The position numbers were made by a program, and so were the translations under genes. From Portunus trituberculatus (Eukaryota > Arthropoda > Malacostraca > Decapoda > Portunidae): DNA of 64,000 nt. The notes under the pieces were generated by a model. It was not told the DNA's origin. It ran no database searches and worked only from the letters and a program-made list of their open reading frames with translations. This document shows, in pieces, positions 41,775 to 54,902 of the stretch; the first letter of the stretch is position 1; each line of letters begins with the position of its first letter. The stretch lies in assembly GCF_017591435.1 (NCBI RefSeq), contig NC_059276.1:6632776-6696775 (forward strand), given 5' to 3'.

Positions 41775-41992
41775 GTAACTCCTTCAGTACCATGACGCGT
41801 TTCCATATACATTCTGCTTACTATTTGGTGAGTTAAACTATACAGCTTCAGAAACTCATGTGAGGGATTAAAATAGTGAAGACTGTAGCCATTAATCTTC
41901 TGACCTCCACAGACCCTTCCTAATGTCAATAAAATGGTCTAATCGTACACAGATCTCAAGGTGAATATGTGTGCCCGTACTGAAGAGGTTAA
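41775..41992 (+). mobile_element. TTAA-flanked MITE, copy 9
   Basis: Forward orientation. Left end is GTAACTCCTTCAGTACC (TTAA mutated to GTAA), right end is GTACTGAAGAGGTTAA. Confidence 0.83.
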
Positions 41993-42220
41993 ACACGTAG
42001 AATTATTATGGCTGTTTATAAATATGCAGGCTCATTTCACCTGTAAAATTACTTAGAATATTGTCCAGATTGTGTGGTGTGTGGTGTGTGAGAATAGCTT
42101 AACAGGCAGCAGTAATCTCCTCAGACAGAACGTAGTGAGTGTCCAATGACTCACTCATTCATGTTTATGGCGTATTGAGGAACATAAAACAGAATTTAAT
42201 CATATATTCAAAGGTGTTTT

Positions 42221-42223
<3 letters not shown>

Positions 42224-42263
<40 letters not shown>

Positions 42264-42281
42264 ATCCACTTTATTCGTTAC

Positions 42282-42306
<25 letters not shown>
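42224..42306 (+). repeat. (GA)n and (CT)n pair
   Basis: (GA)n at 42224-42260 and (CT)n at about 42282-42306. The two can base-pair as a loose inverted repeat. The CT run would supply the pyrimidine tract for the putative acceptor at 42313. Confidence 0.8.
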
Positions 42307-42312
<6 letters not shown>

Positions 42313-42795
42313 GCTGGGTATAGTAGCTGGGAACCGAGGCGAGCGCGGGACGGTTTCTTTGCGAGAGTGCCGAGTTTTCTAAGTTAATGTATAAAATTTT
42401 GCCCTTGTTTCTTCGCCAACACAAGCCTGATTTGCAGCTGGGTGACTGTACTGATGCTACTTTGTTGCGTAAAATATTCTTTTGTCGTGTCTAGAATGAC
42501 GTATTGATGTTTACTGCGATGTCGTTTTTAATGTAGATATGATTCACCACTCAGCTAAGATTACTGAAGTGTGTCCGTCAAATACTGAACGATTTCTTTG
42601 CTTTTCATCTTTCTGGCACTGTTTTCATCCCAACGTCCAGTCAACTGAATGAAAGAGCTGTGAAGGGAGAGCCGGGAAACGAGAAGAGCCGAAGAGACGG
42701 TTTTATTAGGATAGTCTTCTTTTCTTTCTTTTTTGGCATTCATTATAAGCTAAAATATTTTCCCTTCTTTTTCCTTGAATAGAACGTCTCCACGG

Positions 42796-43037
42796 TTAAC
42801 CCCTTCAGTACAGGGATGCATTTTTACCTAGAGTTTTGGGTGTGATTAGACGATTTTATTGACATTAAGAAGGGTCTATGGAGGTCAGAAGATTAATGGT
42901 CAGTCTTCACTATTTCAATCCCCACACAAGTTTCTGAAGCTGTTTAAAATCACCAGATAGTAAGCAGAATGAATAGGCAAACGCGTCATGGTAAGCAGAA
43001 TGAATAGGGAAACGCGTCATGGCACTGAAGGGCTTAA
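42796..43037 (-). mobile_element. TTAA-flanked MITE, copy 10
   Basis: Inverted orientation, TTAA both sides, lengthened by a ~33-base internal tandem duplication (GTAAGCAGAATGAATAGG and AAACGCGTCATGG occur twice). Confidence 0.87.
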
Positions 43038-43275
43038 ACAGTGAATAGGTGGTGGTGGGCAGGGTGTGTGCGGGGTTGGTGTACCAGCTGCCCTGTAGTA
43101 AGGGTTTCAGTGTCAGACAAATGTTTCTTTGGTGTTGTTGCATCAATCACAGCCTGGGATTGTGATGTGTGTACCCAAAGGTAACGCCATGAATACACTT
43201 CAAGAGAGTGGTGCCGTGTGGAGGTACGCCTGTGTTGACGTAGATTGCATGTAGATCATCCCGTATGTGTGAGTG

Positions 43276-43394
43276 GGGGAAGCGTGTATTTATCTAGTTG
43301 TATTTTGCTAGTTGTACTGTACAGGGTTCGAGTGGGGCTCATAGTGTCCTGTCTTCATATCTCCATTTATCTCATTTTTCTTTAAAGTTATCCA

Positions 43395-43464
<70 letters not shown>

Positions 43465-43604
43465 ACCTAATTGTAATTATCTAGTTGTAGTTTTACAGGG
43501 CCTGGGCTTTACGCTCGTGTGGCCCCGTTTCCATAATTTATCTACACTTATCCAATTTTTCTTTAAAGCTATGCACACTCTTTGCTGACACCACTTCTTC
43601 ACTC

Positions 43605-43647
<43 letters not shown>
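43276..43647 (+). repeat. Dispersed repeat with (GT)n, two diverged copies
   Basis: TATCTAGTTGTA, ACAGGG and CATTTTTCTTTAAAG phrases before the (GT)n at 43399-43461 recur after it (ACAGGGCCTGGGCTTTACGC, AATTTTTCTTTAAAGCTATG) and run into another (GT)n at 43610-43647. This looks like two copies of one mobile repeat that carries GT tails. Confidence 0.6.
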
Positions 43648-43653
<6 letters not shown>

Positions 43654-43915
43654 TGAGGTGGGGGAGATTGAGTGTGTGTGTGGGTGAGTGTGTTTCATGT
43701 GAGTGCGTCGTAAGTAAATGGACGTAACAACTGTAGTGTATAATCCATTGTGTACAGTGTGTATGTATGTACTGCCTTCCTATTCATGGGAGTTGTGGAG
43801 CGGGGCGGGGTGGAAGGGAAGAAGGAGAAGGGAGAGGGAAGACATTGCACAACTGTTTCTGGTAATTTACCTTTCGACGAAGATCTTTTGTGTACTGAAC
43901 AGTCCTCTGCCTTTA

Positions 43916-43917
<2 letters not shown>

Positions 43918-43995
<78 letters not shown>
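43918..43995 (+). repeat. (CA)n microsatellite
   Basis: About 78 bases of perfect CA, ending 18 bases before MITE copy 11. Confidence 0.95.
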
Positions 43996-43998
<3 letters not shown>

Positions 43999-44013
43999 GC
44001 ATCATGGAGTCAT

Positions 44014-44226
44014 TTAACCCCTTCAATACTGAAGCACATTTTTACCATGATTTTTGTGTATGATGAGACGATTTTATTTGCATTAGGAAGGGTTTACGGA
44101 CGCCAAAAGTTTAATGGCCAGAGTCTTTACTATTTTAATCCTCACGTAAGTTTCTGAAGCTGTATAAAACCGCTGAATAATAACCAAAATGAATATGAAA
44201 ACGCGGCACGGCACTGAAGGGTTTAA
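44014..44226 (-). mobile_element. TTAA-flanked MITE, copy 11
   Basis: Inverted orientation, TTAA on both sides (TTAACCCCTTCAATACTG and GCACTGAAGGGTTTAA). Confidence 0.86.
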
Positions 44227-44558
44227 CTGGCAATATTAAAAGAGAAGTCCGCTGGTATTTGAACTCCCAGTCACGTCATCACACGCGCAATACAAGTTAA
44301 TTACATAGAATCTTTACTTGTGTTTCTTTCCACTTGACATTCTAGCTGAGGGGAAGCTTACTGGTACATTCACATCGTTACTGCTCAGTGGGAAGATGAC
44401 ACGGAGCGCTGGGATGAATCATGGAAAACTGGTAACAATTCCTTTGATTTGACGAAGTTATGACAAAGAGAAATTTTACGCACCCCAAGTCATTACTATA
44501 GGAAGAGTGAATATACCCATCTGATTATTACTCACAATTCAAACGAAGAAAAAGATGA

Positions 44559-44773
44559 TTAACCCCTAGAGTAGCATGGTGCGTTTCCATATTCACTGTG
44601 TTTACTACCTGGTGATTTTCTACAGCTTCAGAAACGTATGTGGGGTATTAAAATAGTGAAGACTGTTGCCATTAATCTTTTTTTTCTCCATAGACCCTTC
44701 CTAATGTCAATGAAATGGTCTAATCGTACACAATCCTCAAAGTAAAAATGTCCCAGTACTGAAGGGGATAAAA
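44559..44773 (+). mobile_element. TTAA-flanked MITE, copy 12
   Basis: Forward orientation. Left TTAACCCCTAGAGTAGC, right CAGTACTGAAGGGGATAA (one base off TTAA). Confidence 0.82.
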
Positions 44774-44964
44774 CGTAAAATGTACAAGAGAAAGAACGAG
44801 ATAGTGGAATATTAAGGTATCACAGCATGGGCGTGTGTGTATGTCTGTGTGTGGCGTTTGAAGGTAATATACAATGCAATTTTTGAAGTGTAGCAATGAA
44901 TTAGTGCTGGTACATGTTACGCTACGCTTTCTGAATGAGTGTCATGTTCCAAGAAGCTCCTGTC

Positions 44965-45002
<38 letters not shown>

Positions 45003-45179
45003 CAACCCTTCAAAACTCACCACCGCGCAATGTACAATCAGATCCTGCATTTTGCATCTGGGTTGTCTCTGAATCGTCTTCCATCGCGTGATTCCCTTGC
45101 TTGCCGAGCCCCTGTGACTTAAGTGCCCCGTGTTATATAATATTGCATTCTTCTGTGGTATCTGGAATGGTTCTCCTCG

Positions 45180-45500
45180 CGTGACTCGGTCGTGTAGCAG
45201 AGGATAATGTGCGGGTGTTTGTGAATGACTGCACTGAGATGGGCAATGATGCACTACTGCGTGGAATACAGTAATTTAGGCTGTGATTCCTTACTGTATA
45301 GCTAGTTGAGTTATGAGTGTAGAGAGATGAAGAGAAAGGGAGATGATAAGAGGGTAATGTGCAGGTGTGTCTCAATGGCTACAATGAGATGGTCAATGAT
45401 GCACTACTGCGTGGAATACTATAATTTAGGCTGTGATTCCTTACTGTATAGCTGGTTGAGTTATGAGTGTAGAGAGATAAAGAAAAGGAAGATAAAAATT
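45180..45500 (+). repeat. ~157-bp direct duplication
   Basis: GATGCACTACTGCGTGGAAT, TTTAGGCTGTGATTCCTTAC and TGAGTTATGAGTGTAGAGAG occur twice about 157 bases apart. Confidence 0.85.
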
Positions 45501-45826
45501 AATATTAGTAATATTAGTAATGTGCCTATTTATTTATTCCGTGGTTAGGTGAATCACGAGTTTAGAGATAAAATGTATATTTCAGATAACATACATAGAC
45601 TCCAAAGAATCATAAATATTTCTTATAGTAATGGGAAACAGTATTTATACATCTCATATCTGAAATGTTCCCGCAATCCCAAAAGTAGTATTGTATTGTA
45701 GCATAACATTAATAAAAACACTTCATGGTTATAACTGAAGAGTGATGAAATAACCCTGAGGAAGCTGGTGAAGATAGCAATAAGTCACAGTAGAATTAAC
45801 ACTTTGACTACAATAAATTCTCCTTC

Positions 45827-46040
45827 TTAATCCCTTCAGTGCTATGACGCGTTTTCATATTCATTCTGGCTACTATTTGGTGATTTTAAACAGCTTCAGA
45901 AACTCATGTAGGGATTAAAATAGTGAAAACTCTGGCCATTAATTTTTTTTACATCCATACACCCTTTTTAATGCAAGTAAAATCGTTTAATCATACCCAA
46001 AAATCGTGGCAAAAATGTGTCTCAGTATTGAAGGGGTTAA
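45827..46040 (+). mobile_element. TTAA-flanked MITE, copy 13
   Basis: Forward orientation, TTAA on both sides, clear inverted ends (TTAATCCCTTCAGTGC and AGTATTGAAGGGGTTAA). Confidence 0.86.
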
Positions 46041-46605
46041 TTTGATAAGTATGGTGTCAATTTATATCAGTCTCAAAATTCTACCAAAAGTGATCGATTA
46101 TTTACATTTTTAGCATTTGGATCAGTGAAAATCTTGCAAGGTTTTATTTGGGTTTGTTGATACTACCATAAATGTATTAAGTCTTTTTTATTCTTAACAG
46201 CAATGGATGATTTGTGAAGGTTAGGTATTATGGACGTTATATTCTGCACACACTCTAATAACCTGAACGTAACAGACCACTTGACTTTCACAATGCACCT
46301 CGAGTCAAAGAGTTAATGAATGAATGTGAGTAATATAATACGGAATGCATTCATAAACAGACCCTGACAGCAAGACTCGTATTCTTGATTAACTGTTTTG
46401 CCCCCTCACCACGACAATCTTCACAGTTCGCAAAGATTTATCAGTGAAATGCCTTCAAGTGTTACGTAATGACATCTTGCAATTTTGGATAACGTTTGAG
46501 GATTCGAACCATCATGCCTGTCTTTTTTTTCTCTCTCTCTCTTCTTTTGTTCTTTGTTTGCTCTAGGCCACTCTAAATCTTCCTTATAAAAACCGTACTT
46601 TAAAT
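46041..46605. other. No gene seen
   Basis: AT-rich unique DNA without splice-bounded open frames. A diverged piece of dispersed repeat D may lie near 46385-46480. Confidence 0.45.
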
Positions 46606-46607
46606 AT

Positions 46608-46610
<3 letters not shown>

Positions 46611-46638
<28 letters not shown>

Positions 46639-47160
46639 CATTACAAGGGCACTGGCCAAGGGAAAACAGTGTTTGAAAAAAAAAAAAAAAAAATCCCGCT
46701 GGTTGCCAGGCCCTGTTTAGAGGAAAGTAGGAGAAAGAAAAACAAAAAATCTAAAGGAGGGTCCAGTTAACGTAAGAGGTGTCTTGACACTCCTCTTTTG
46801 AAAGAGTTTAAGTCATAGGCAGGTGGAAATACAGACACAGGTAGAGAGTTCCAGAGTTTACCAGTGTAGGGAATGAAGGAGTGAAGATACTGGTTAACTC
46901 TTGCATTAGGAAGATGGACAGAATAGGGATGAGAAGAAGTAGAGAGTCTTGTGCAGCGAGGCCGCAGGAGGGGGGAAGGCAAGCAGTTAGCAAGTTCAGA
47001 AGAGCAGACAGCATGAAAACAGCGGTAGAAGACAGATAAAGATGCAACATTGCGGCGGTGACTTAAAGAATCAAGACAGTCAGTTAGAGGAGAAGAGTTG
47101 ATAAGACGAAAAGCTTTAGATTCCACCTTGTTTAGTAAAGCTGTGTGTGTGGATCCCCCC
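46611..47160 (-). mobile_element. LINE 3' end, second copy
   Basis: A ~550-bp fragment of the same family as the 12.0-kb element: poly(T) (46611-46637), CACTGGCCAAGGG tail, then an open minus-strand stretch (46767-47126) with SHRRNVASLSVFYRCFHAVC and TGKLWNSLPVSVFP. These correspond to the C-terminal end of the retrotransposon protein. The rest of the element is missing. Confidence 0.88.
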
Positions 47161-47311
47161 CAGACATGAGAGCCACTGAATTACTCATGAAAAACTCTTA
47201 CAACTCCCATTAAATTAAAGCTTGTTGAAAGTGGAGACAAGGCATCAGACACCAAAGTTTATAATCAAGAATACAGCCACAATAGTTAAAAAAAGGGGCA
47301 ATTCTTACATG

Positions 47312-49558
<2,247 letters not shown>

Positions 49559-49683
49559 CCTGGAACTTAAATTAAACATCACCATTATTAGTCACCATAA
49601 GTCACTATCATTACTCCCTTGTCTTTTCTACATCACATGGGAGAATTTTGGTTAACTTGAGTGGAAATAAGGAAGTAAGGAGA

Positions 49684-49691
<8 letters not shown>

Positions 49692-49730
<39 letters not shown>
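49692..49730 (+). repeat. (GA)n microsatellite
   Basis: Perfect GA run in lipocalin intron 1. Confidence 0.9.
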
Positions 49731-49738
<8 letters not shown>

Positions 49739-50079
49739 TTTAATTATGCAAGGCAGCTTCTGACGGTAAATTAAATAATGGATTACATCACAAGAATACT
49801 GGAAAAGAGAGACATAAGCCGTGGAAATTAATGAAAGACTGAAAAAAACGTGATTTAGACAAGAGATCACATAACAGCACAAAAAAGGTTAAAACACAAA
49901 CATCACGTAATCAAATGTAGATAAAAACATAAAATAAAGAACTGAGAAATGAAAATGAATTGTAAACATCAAAAACAAACCCAAAACAACACTTAAGAAA
50001 ACCAGACAAATTCAAACACAGACAGACGCATACCACCACGAAATACATACCCAAACAGAAAACGCGTCCCCTAACTCAC

Positions 50080-50106
50080 CTCTAGGCCACAGGGACACTT
50101 AAACTG
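50080..50106 (-). other. Lipocalin 5'UTR exon
   Basis: Short non-coding first exon predicted from an initiator-like TCAGTT (about 50102-50107, minus strand) to a strong GTGAGT donor after CTAGAG. It joins the acceptor just before the start codon at 49559. Confidence 0.6.
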
Positions 50107-50127
50107 AACCTTACTGGCCACGTCCTG

Positions 50128-50135
50128 CCTTTATA
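50128..50135 (-). promoter_or_regulatory. TATA box of lipocalin gene
   Basis: TATAAAG on the minus strand lies about 30 bases upstream of a TCAGTT arthropod initiator at 50102-50107, the expected TATA-Inr spacing. Confidence 0.65.
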
Positions 50136-50448
50136 TCCCCAGCTAGGAGAAGGAACCAACACTCTGCTATATCTCGAAAAAAAATTAGGTGACTCCCATC
50201 CGCTCTCCGTACAGTCGAAAATCATAGGGTTAAAAGCACCGGAATTAGACTTCAGTGTTCCTCTACCTCGAATAATCACAGTAATTTCAGTGTGGACAAT
50301 AATAGGCAAGGGCAGGGCGAGTTTCTGTCCCCCCTCTGGTCTTCGTGGTAATCTATACATGACGGGATGCTAGCGTGCGTGTGTCTGAATAGATGATGGA
50401 TGGAGTTTGTTTATTTGTGTGTATGAATAAACGTTGTATGTGGTAGAT

Positions 50449-50514
<66 letters not shown>

Positions 50515-50665
50515 AGGTCAAGGTTTGAGAAATTTGATGAAAGATGAAAAGAAAACAGGAAAGACAGATAATAAGCCATTAAGACTTCTGAGAGTGAAAT
50601 AAGCGACGTAACAGAAGCAAGGACACATACACATACGCACATACATACACAAAGGATCAAGGAAG

Positions 50666-50701
<36 letters not shown>

Positions 50702-51094
50702 GCTTTATGAATGCACGCCACCAGACACAGGAACAAGTGAATTCTCGGTATGCTACATAATCTCAAGAAAAGGCAAATTCTTGTTAATGATATATACAGT
50801 GCGCGCGTCCTCGCTGTCACTTCCTCAGCATCCACTTGTATCTGGTTGCGGCCGCTTTCATCATTGTATTTTGTCCCTATCGAAGCGGAAACTTAAAGGG
50901 GATATAGTCTTGCCTCACATACGTGGCAGGATACTGGTCATCATGCTCTCACCTGCCTGTGTGTGTGTGTGTGTGTGTGTGTTCAGGAGTGCTCAAGAAC
51001 CGTACTTTTAATTCGTTATCTTATACATACTACTTTTAACGCTCTAGTGTAAGTTACTAGGGTGATCAAGACTGTTTTATTTATTTATTTATTT

Positions 51095-51129
<35 letters not shown>

Positions 51130-51693
51130 TGTGATTCTTGTGATATTTTCAGTATTCTACATCTTTGACTTGTTTTAGTGGAAGTTATTAGAATTTTCAT
51201 TAACGTTTTCGTGGTACAGGTAATAGCCTAACAAATATTTTACATCTTGGACAGCCTGTAGTAGGAATTGTGAAGATTTCTGATGGCATCTTTTGCTGTT
51301 GTGATCTTTTAGCAAGTATTGACCAGTTTTTAGCAAGTTGTAATGGAAATTGTTCGTATGTTCAAGACTTTCAAGGATGTCTGTGATTTTATGTGATTTT
51401 GGCAAGTGTTTAAGTATTTTATGTTTAACAGGCTGCAGCGAAAACGATAAAAGGTTTACAAGTGTGTTTTCATGATTTTAGCGATAATTTATCGGATTTT
51501 GGAATTCGAGTGGACAGATATGCCTAAAAACCCAACCTGGTCACCTCTCTGCTCTGGAACGATTTTGAGAAAAACCTTTAGTGTTTCTGAGAAGCATTAC
51601 TATCCATCGACCCGACCCAGACGCACTGTCGCTCTTTCTCTTGTCATGTTAACCAGTTCCTGTAAAAATCACTGATGCGGTTGGGCAAAGCAG

Positions 51694-51727
<34 letters not shown>

Positions 51728-52071
51728 CTTTCGTACTTCATGATATATGGTAATGTGCCCTTAGAGTATTACGCTTTAGAAAACTAGACAAGTTGAAAGA
51801 ATAATTCACAGTAAAGTTCTCCCGCGTATAACAAGATCATTATTGTTATGACCGTAATATTTGACACGACGCATAAATCTGTCCACGTGTTTACATTCTG
51901 TCGTGTGTGGTGATGTCACTGATGTGTATGTGTATGGCCTTGTGTTGTGCTCACAGCGGACGTGTACACACACACACACACACACACACACGGGTTGTGG
52001 CCTCGCTTTCCCGAGTGTGGTACTGTCTCAGTACTACCCGAAGGTCGGTTATTGAGCTTTGAGCTCATGTG

Positions 52072-52113
<42 letters not shown>

Positions 52114-52300
52114 GGAAAGATTGTGTAATGAAAGAATCAAGACATGCCTGTATGTAAAGACTGACAGATTCGTGTGGCGTCTTTCTCAGGCCACCGAAAT
52201 ATTTTTGGAAAGGAAGAAAACATTTTGCATTCGTCTCACTCTCTTCGGTCATCCAGTCTCATAGCTATAGCTGTTGATATCCGCCCTCACAGCTGTACAG
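50136..52300. other. Intergenic; microsatellites and SINE fragment
   Basis: (CT)n 50453-50512, (CA)n 50668-50698, (GT)n near 50959-50981 and 51696-51726, a T run near 51090. A recurring AGTTGTAATGGAAATTG or AGTGGAAGTTATTAGAATT phrase lies between 51170 and 51420. No coding region supported. Confidence 0.5.
51966..52110 (+). mobile_element. SINE type 2 fragment between two (CA)n tracts
   Basis: About 85 bases (CGGGTTGTGGCCTCGCTTTC to GAGCTCATGTGAAC) of the type 2 SINE body, bounded by (CA)n at 51966-51990 and 52075-52110. Confidence 0.75.
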
Positions 52301-52304
52301 TCTA

Positions 52305-52544
52305 GTTTTTTTTTTTTTTTTTTTTTTTTTTATACCATGTGGGCTTTTCACGGGAATTTCTGGGCTAAAGGAGATACTTTTTGGGGTATCTCCTATCTCA
52401 AAGCCCATCCACTAGGGAACCGTTGCCCCGAGTGAGGAAGCCCAACCTATACTCGGACCGTGGACAGGATTCGATCCGTGCGTTTAGAGACCCCTCGGAC
52501 CCCAAAGCACGCATGGTTCCACTGTACCACGATGGTACAGTATC
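52305..52544 (-). mobile_element. tRNA-derived SINE (type 3), copy 2
   Basis: Minus-strand copy matching 16880-17118, with poly(T) at 52305-52331 as its tail. Possible imperfect target duplication TACAGTCTAG/TACAGTATCG on the two sides. It ends about 70 bases before the start codon of the next ORF. Confidence 0.85.
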
Positions 52545-52612
52545 GCAATCATACCTAAAATTTCCCATTATGACCCATGAGTGTTTTTATATATAATCAG
52601 CTTGAGCGGCCC

Positions 52613-53782
52613 ATGTTAATAAAGGTTCTGTGCGCGGTGGTGTCGGTGTGGCTCTTGGCGGGCGCAGCGGCAGGTGAGGCAGACTCACCAGCAGGTGTCG
52701 CGTTGGTACAAGTGGACGCTAAAAGGATCAACGCGGTACAGATGCACGCTCAGCCTTACGACGGCCAAGACCTCATGGAGATTGAGGAGCGGGGTAATGC
52801 ACAAAGCCGCCACTCGCTCCGCCATTCTCACAGCTCCCGTCACTCGCACCGCCTTCCCTCAATGCGAGTCAAGCCTCCTCGCCGCCTCTCCCGCTCCCGC
52901 TGTCACCGCGACAAAGAGCGCGCCGCCGCACCCTCCCGCCGAAGCCCGCACCATCTTCTTGTCGCGGTCGAGAAGCCACCAAAGTCTCAGTCGCTCAGTC
53001 CTTGTGAAAAGTGTAGCAAGAAAAATCGTAAATGCCATGAACAAAAATGTAGACCTTTAGAAAAAGAGCGGCGTCACCAGAAAACTATTAAGATTAAGAA
53101 ACCCAAGGGAAAAAGTCTCGACAAACAGGAAAAACTTACTCGTCAGACACGCGAACAGCAGAACCAGACAAAACTTTTGAAAGAGTTGCAACATCTCAAG
53201 AACAAAGTGAGGAAATTACAAAGAAAACTCAGGAAGAAGCAAAAGTCTGTAGGAAAGGAGGGCAAGCCCGTTAAGGAAGTCATTATTAGAGAGAAAGAGG
53301 AATCCGAGATGACGAAAAAAGTAGAGCCAGTCATCTTGCCGCTTATGGAGAGGCTGGTGTCTTTAACGAAGCAGCAACGAACACCAGCAATTGTGGAGAC
53401 CAGTTGCTGCTCTCTCAATACCCAGACAGCGCCCAAAGATTCATCACCCGCGTGTGAATCTTGTGAACATGCTGCCTCCACAGATTGCTGCGCCACGGGC
53501 AGGCCTTCCACATGTTCTTCAGACATGAAAAATTCTTCCTCAAAAAACCCCGGTTCAAAAAGTTCCCCCACTGATAATCCGTCTTCAGAAAGTTCCTCCC
53601 CGGCCATCATGCCCTCACAGAGTTCCTCCTCCGACACATTCTCAGAATTCTTTTCCAGGGGCAACTCCTCCATCAACAGTCCCTCCACAGACAGCCCTTC
53701 CACTAACAGCATTTCCACAAATGACTCTCCAGATGTTTGTGCCATCAGGGACGACTCCACCACCAACTCCTTAATAGAATAA
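52613..53782 (+). CDS. Secreted basic coiled-coil protein, unknown family
   Basis: A single open exon of 389 codons. The ATG at 52613 is chosen because it starts a clear signal peptide (LIKVLCAVVSVWLLAGAAAG). Then follow a His/Arg/Ser-rich stretch (SRHSLRHSHSSRHSHRL, near residue 70), a Cys cluster (PCEKCSKKNRKCHEQKC, near 130), and a Lys/Gln-rich heptad-like coiled coil (KLLKELQHLKNKVRKLQRKL, near 190). A second Cys cluster with CC pairs (ETSCCS, CESCEHAASTDCC) and a Ser/Asn/Pro-rich low-complexity tail end the protein. CTTGAGCGGCCC before the ATG follows ATAATCAG, so an upstream non-coding exon is possible. A GCAG|GTGAGG string after the signal peptide could act as a donor. I do not recognise the family. 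The length and composition bias make a real gene likely, but function is unknown. Confidence 0.6.
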   Translation: MLIKVLCAVVSVWLLAGAAAGEADSPAGVALVQVDAKRINAVQMHAQPYDGQDLMEIEERGNAQSRHSLRHSHSSRHSHRLPSMRVKPPRRLSRSRCHRDKERAAAPSRRSPHHLLVAVEKPPKSQSLSPCEKCSKKNRKCHEQKCRPLEKERRHQKTIKIKKPKGKSLDKQEKLTRQTREQQNQTKLLKELQHLKNKVRKLQRKLRKKQKSVGKEGKPVKEVIIREKEESEMTKKVEPVILPLMERLVSLTKQQRTPAIVETSCCSLNTQTAPKDSSPACESCEHAASTDCCATGRPSTCSSDMKNSSSKNPGSKSSPTDNPSSESSSPAIMPSQSSSSDTFSEFFSRGNSSINSPSTDSPSTNSISTNDSPDVCAIRDDSTTNSLIE

Positions 53783-54537
53783 CTCATCCCACAGGCGTGA
53801 GCACATCAACAAGTGCATGGGCTCGGGGATGCGTCTCAAACAATTCTAGGCGTGGTCACCTCAAGAGTTTGCTGCAGCGCCACAACACCGGCTGTCAAAA
53901 CAGTCAGTTGTGTGCAATGTTGTAGCTGAACATGACAGACTGAGGGCACACCTGCTACACCCTCCGAGTCCTGAGTGGCTTTTGTGACTTTTCTATGTCT
54001 TAAAAACATTAATGTGTTATGCATTCATCTATCTACATTTATTTCCCTTACAGCAGGGTGCACAACATTTATTTTCTTAAATATAAGTGAAGCTATGGTG
54101 TGAAATTGTCAAATGTTTCCATAAATTACCATAACAAATTAAAGAGCATCAAGCAGCAAGACCACAACGATCCAGCTCAGCATTATAGAGGAGACCAGAG
54201 CCTGTCTTAACTAACACGAAGGGAACAGTAATTGCCCCATGACTAAATTGACGTTTTATTAGGTCCATATGAACATATATACAGATATAACAATATAGAG
54301 AGGATTTACAATAATATCTATAGTGTGATTTTCAGGTGGAACATATCAAACAAAATGCTGAATCATATACATAACAAAAAAAAAAAAAAAAAAAAAAAAT
54401 TTGTCTTTCAACATTTATAAATACATCAGTAATCAGTCTGAAATAAAAATAACCGTAGCATTAATTAACAGACACTACCCAGTATAGTTACCGCCAGGCA
54501 CATAAGAGGCTACAACGCCTGCTCCTTCTACTCTTAT
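53783..54537 (+). other. Probable 3'UTR of the secreted-protein gene
   Basis: No further open frame. An uninterrupted A run of ~23 bases lies near 54377-54399 and an AATAAA at about 54442-54447. Confidence 0.45.
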
Positions 54538-54555
54538 CTTGGCACTCCACTTGCG

Positions 54556-54557
<2 letters not shown>

Positions 54558-54622
<65 letters not shown>

Positions 54623-54656
54623 ACCCCACACACACACTCAATCACTCATCGCCACC

Positions 54657-54731
<75 letters not shown>

Positions 54732-54752
54732 TCACTCAAACACTCACTCACT

Positions 54753-54817
<65 letters not shown>

Positions 54818-54852
54818 TCACTCAAACACATTCACTCAAACACACTCACTCA

Positions 54853-54901
<49 letters not shown>

Positions 54902-54902
54902 G
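54558..54902 (+). repeat. (CA)n compound microsatellite, four blocks
   Basis: Four CA tracts (about 54558-54620, 54658-54730, 54758-54815, 54858-54900) separated by ATTCACTCAAACACTCACTC spacers that are copies of each other. Confidence 0.95.
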
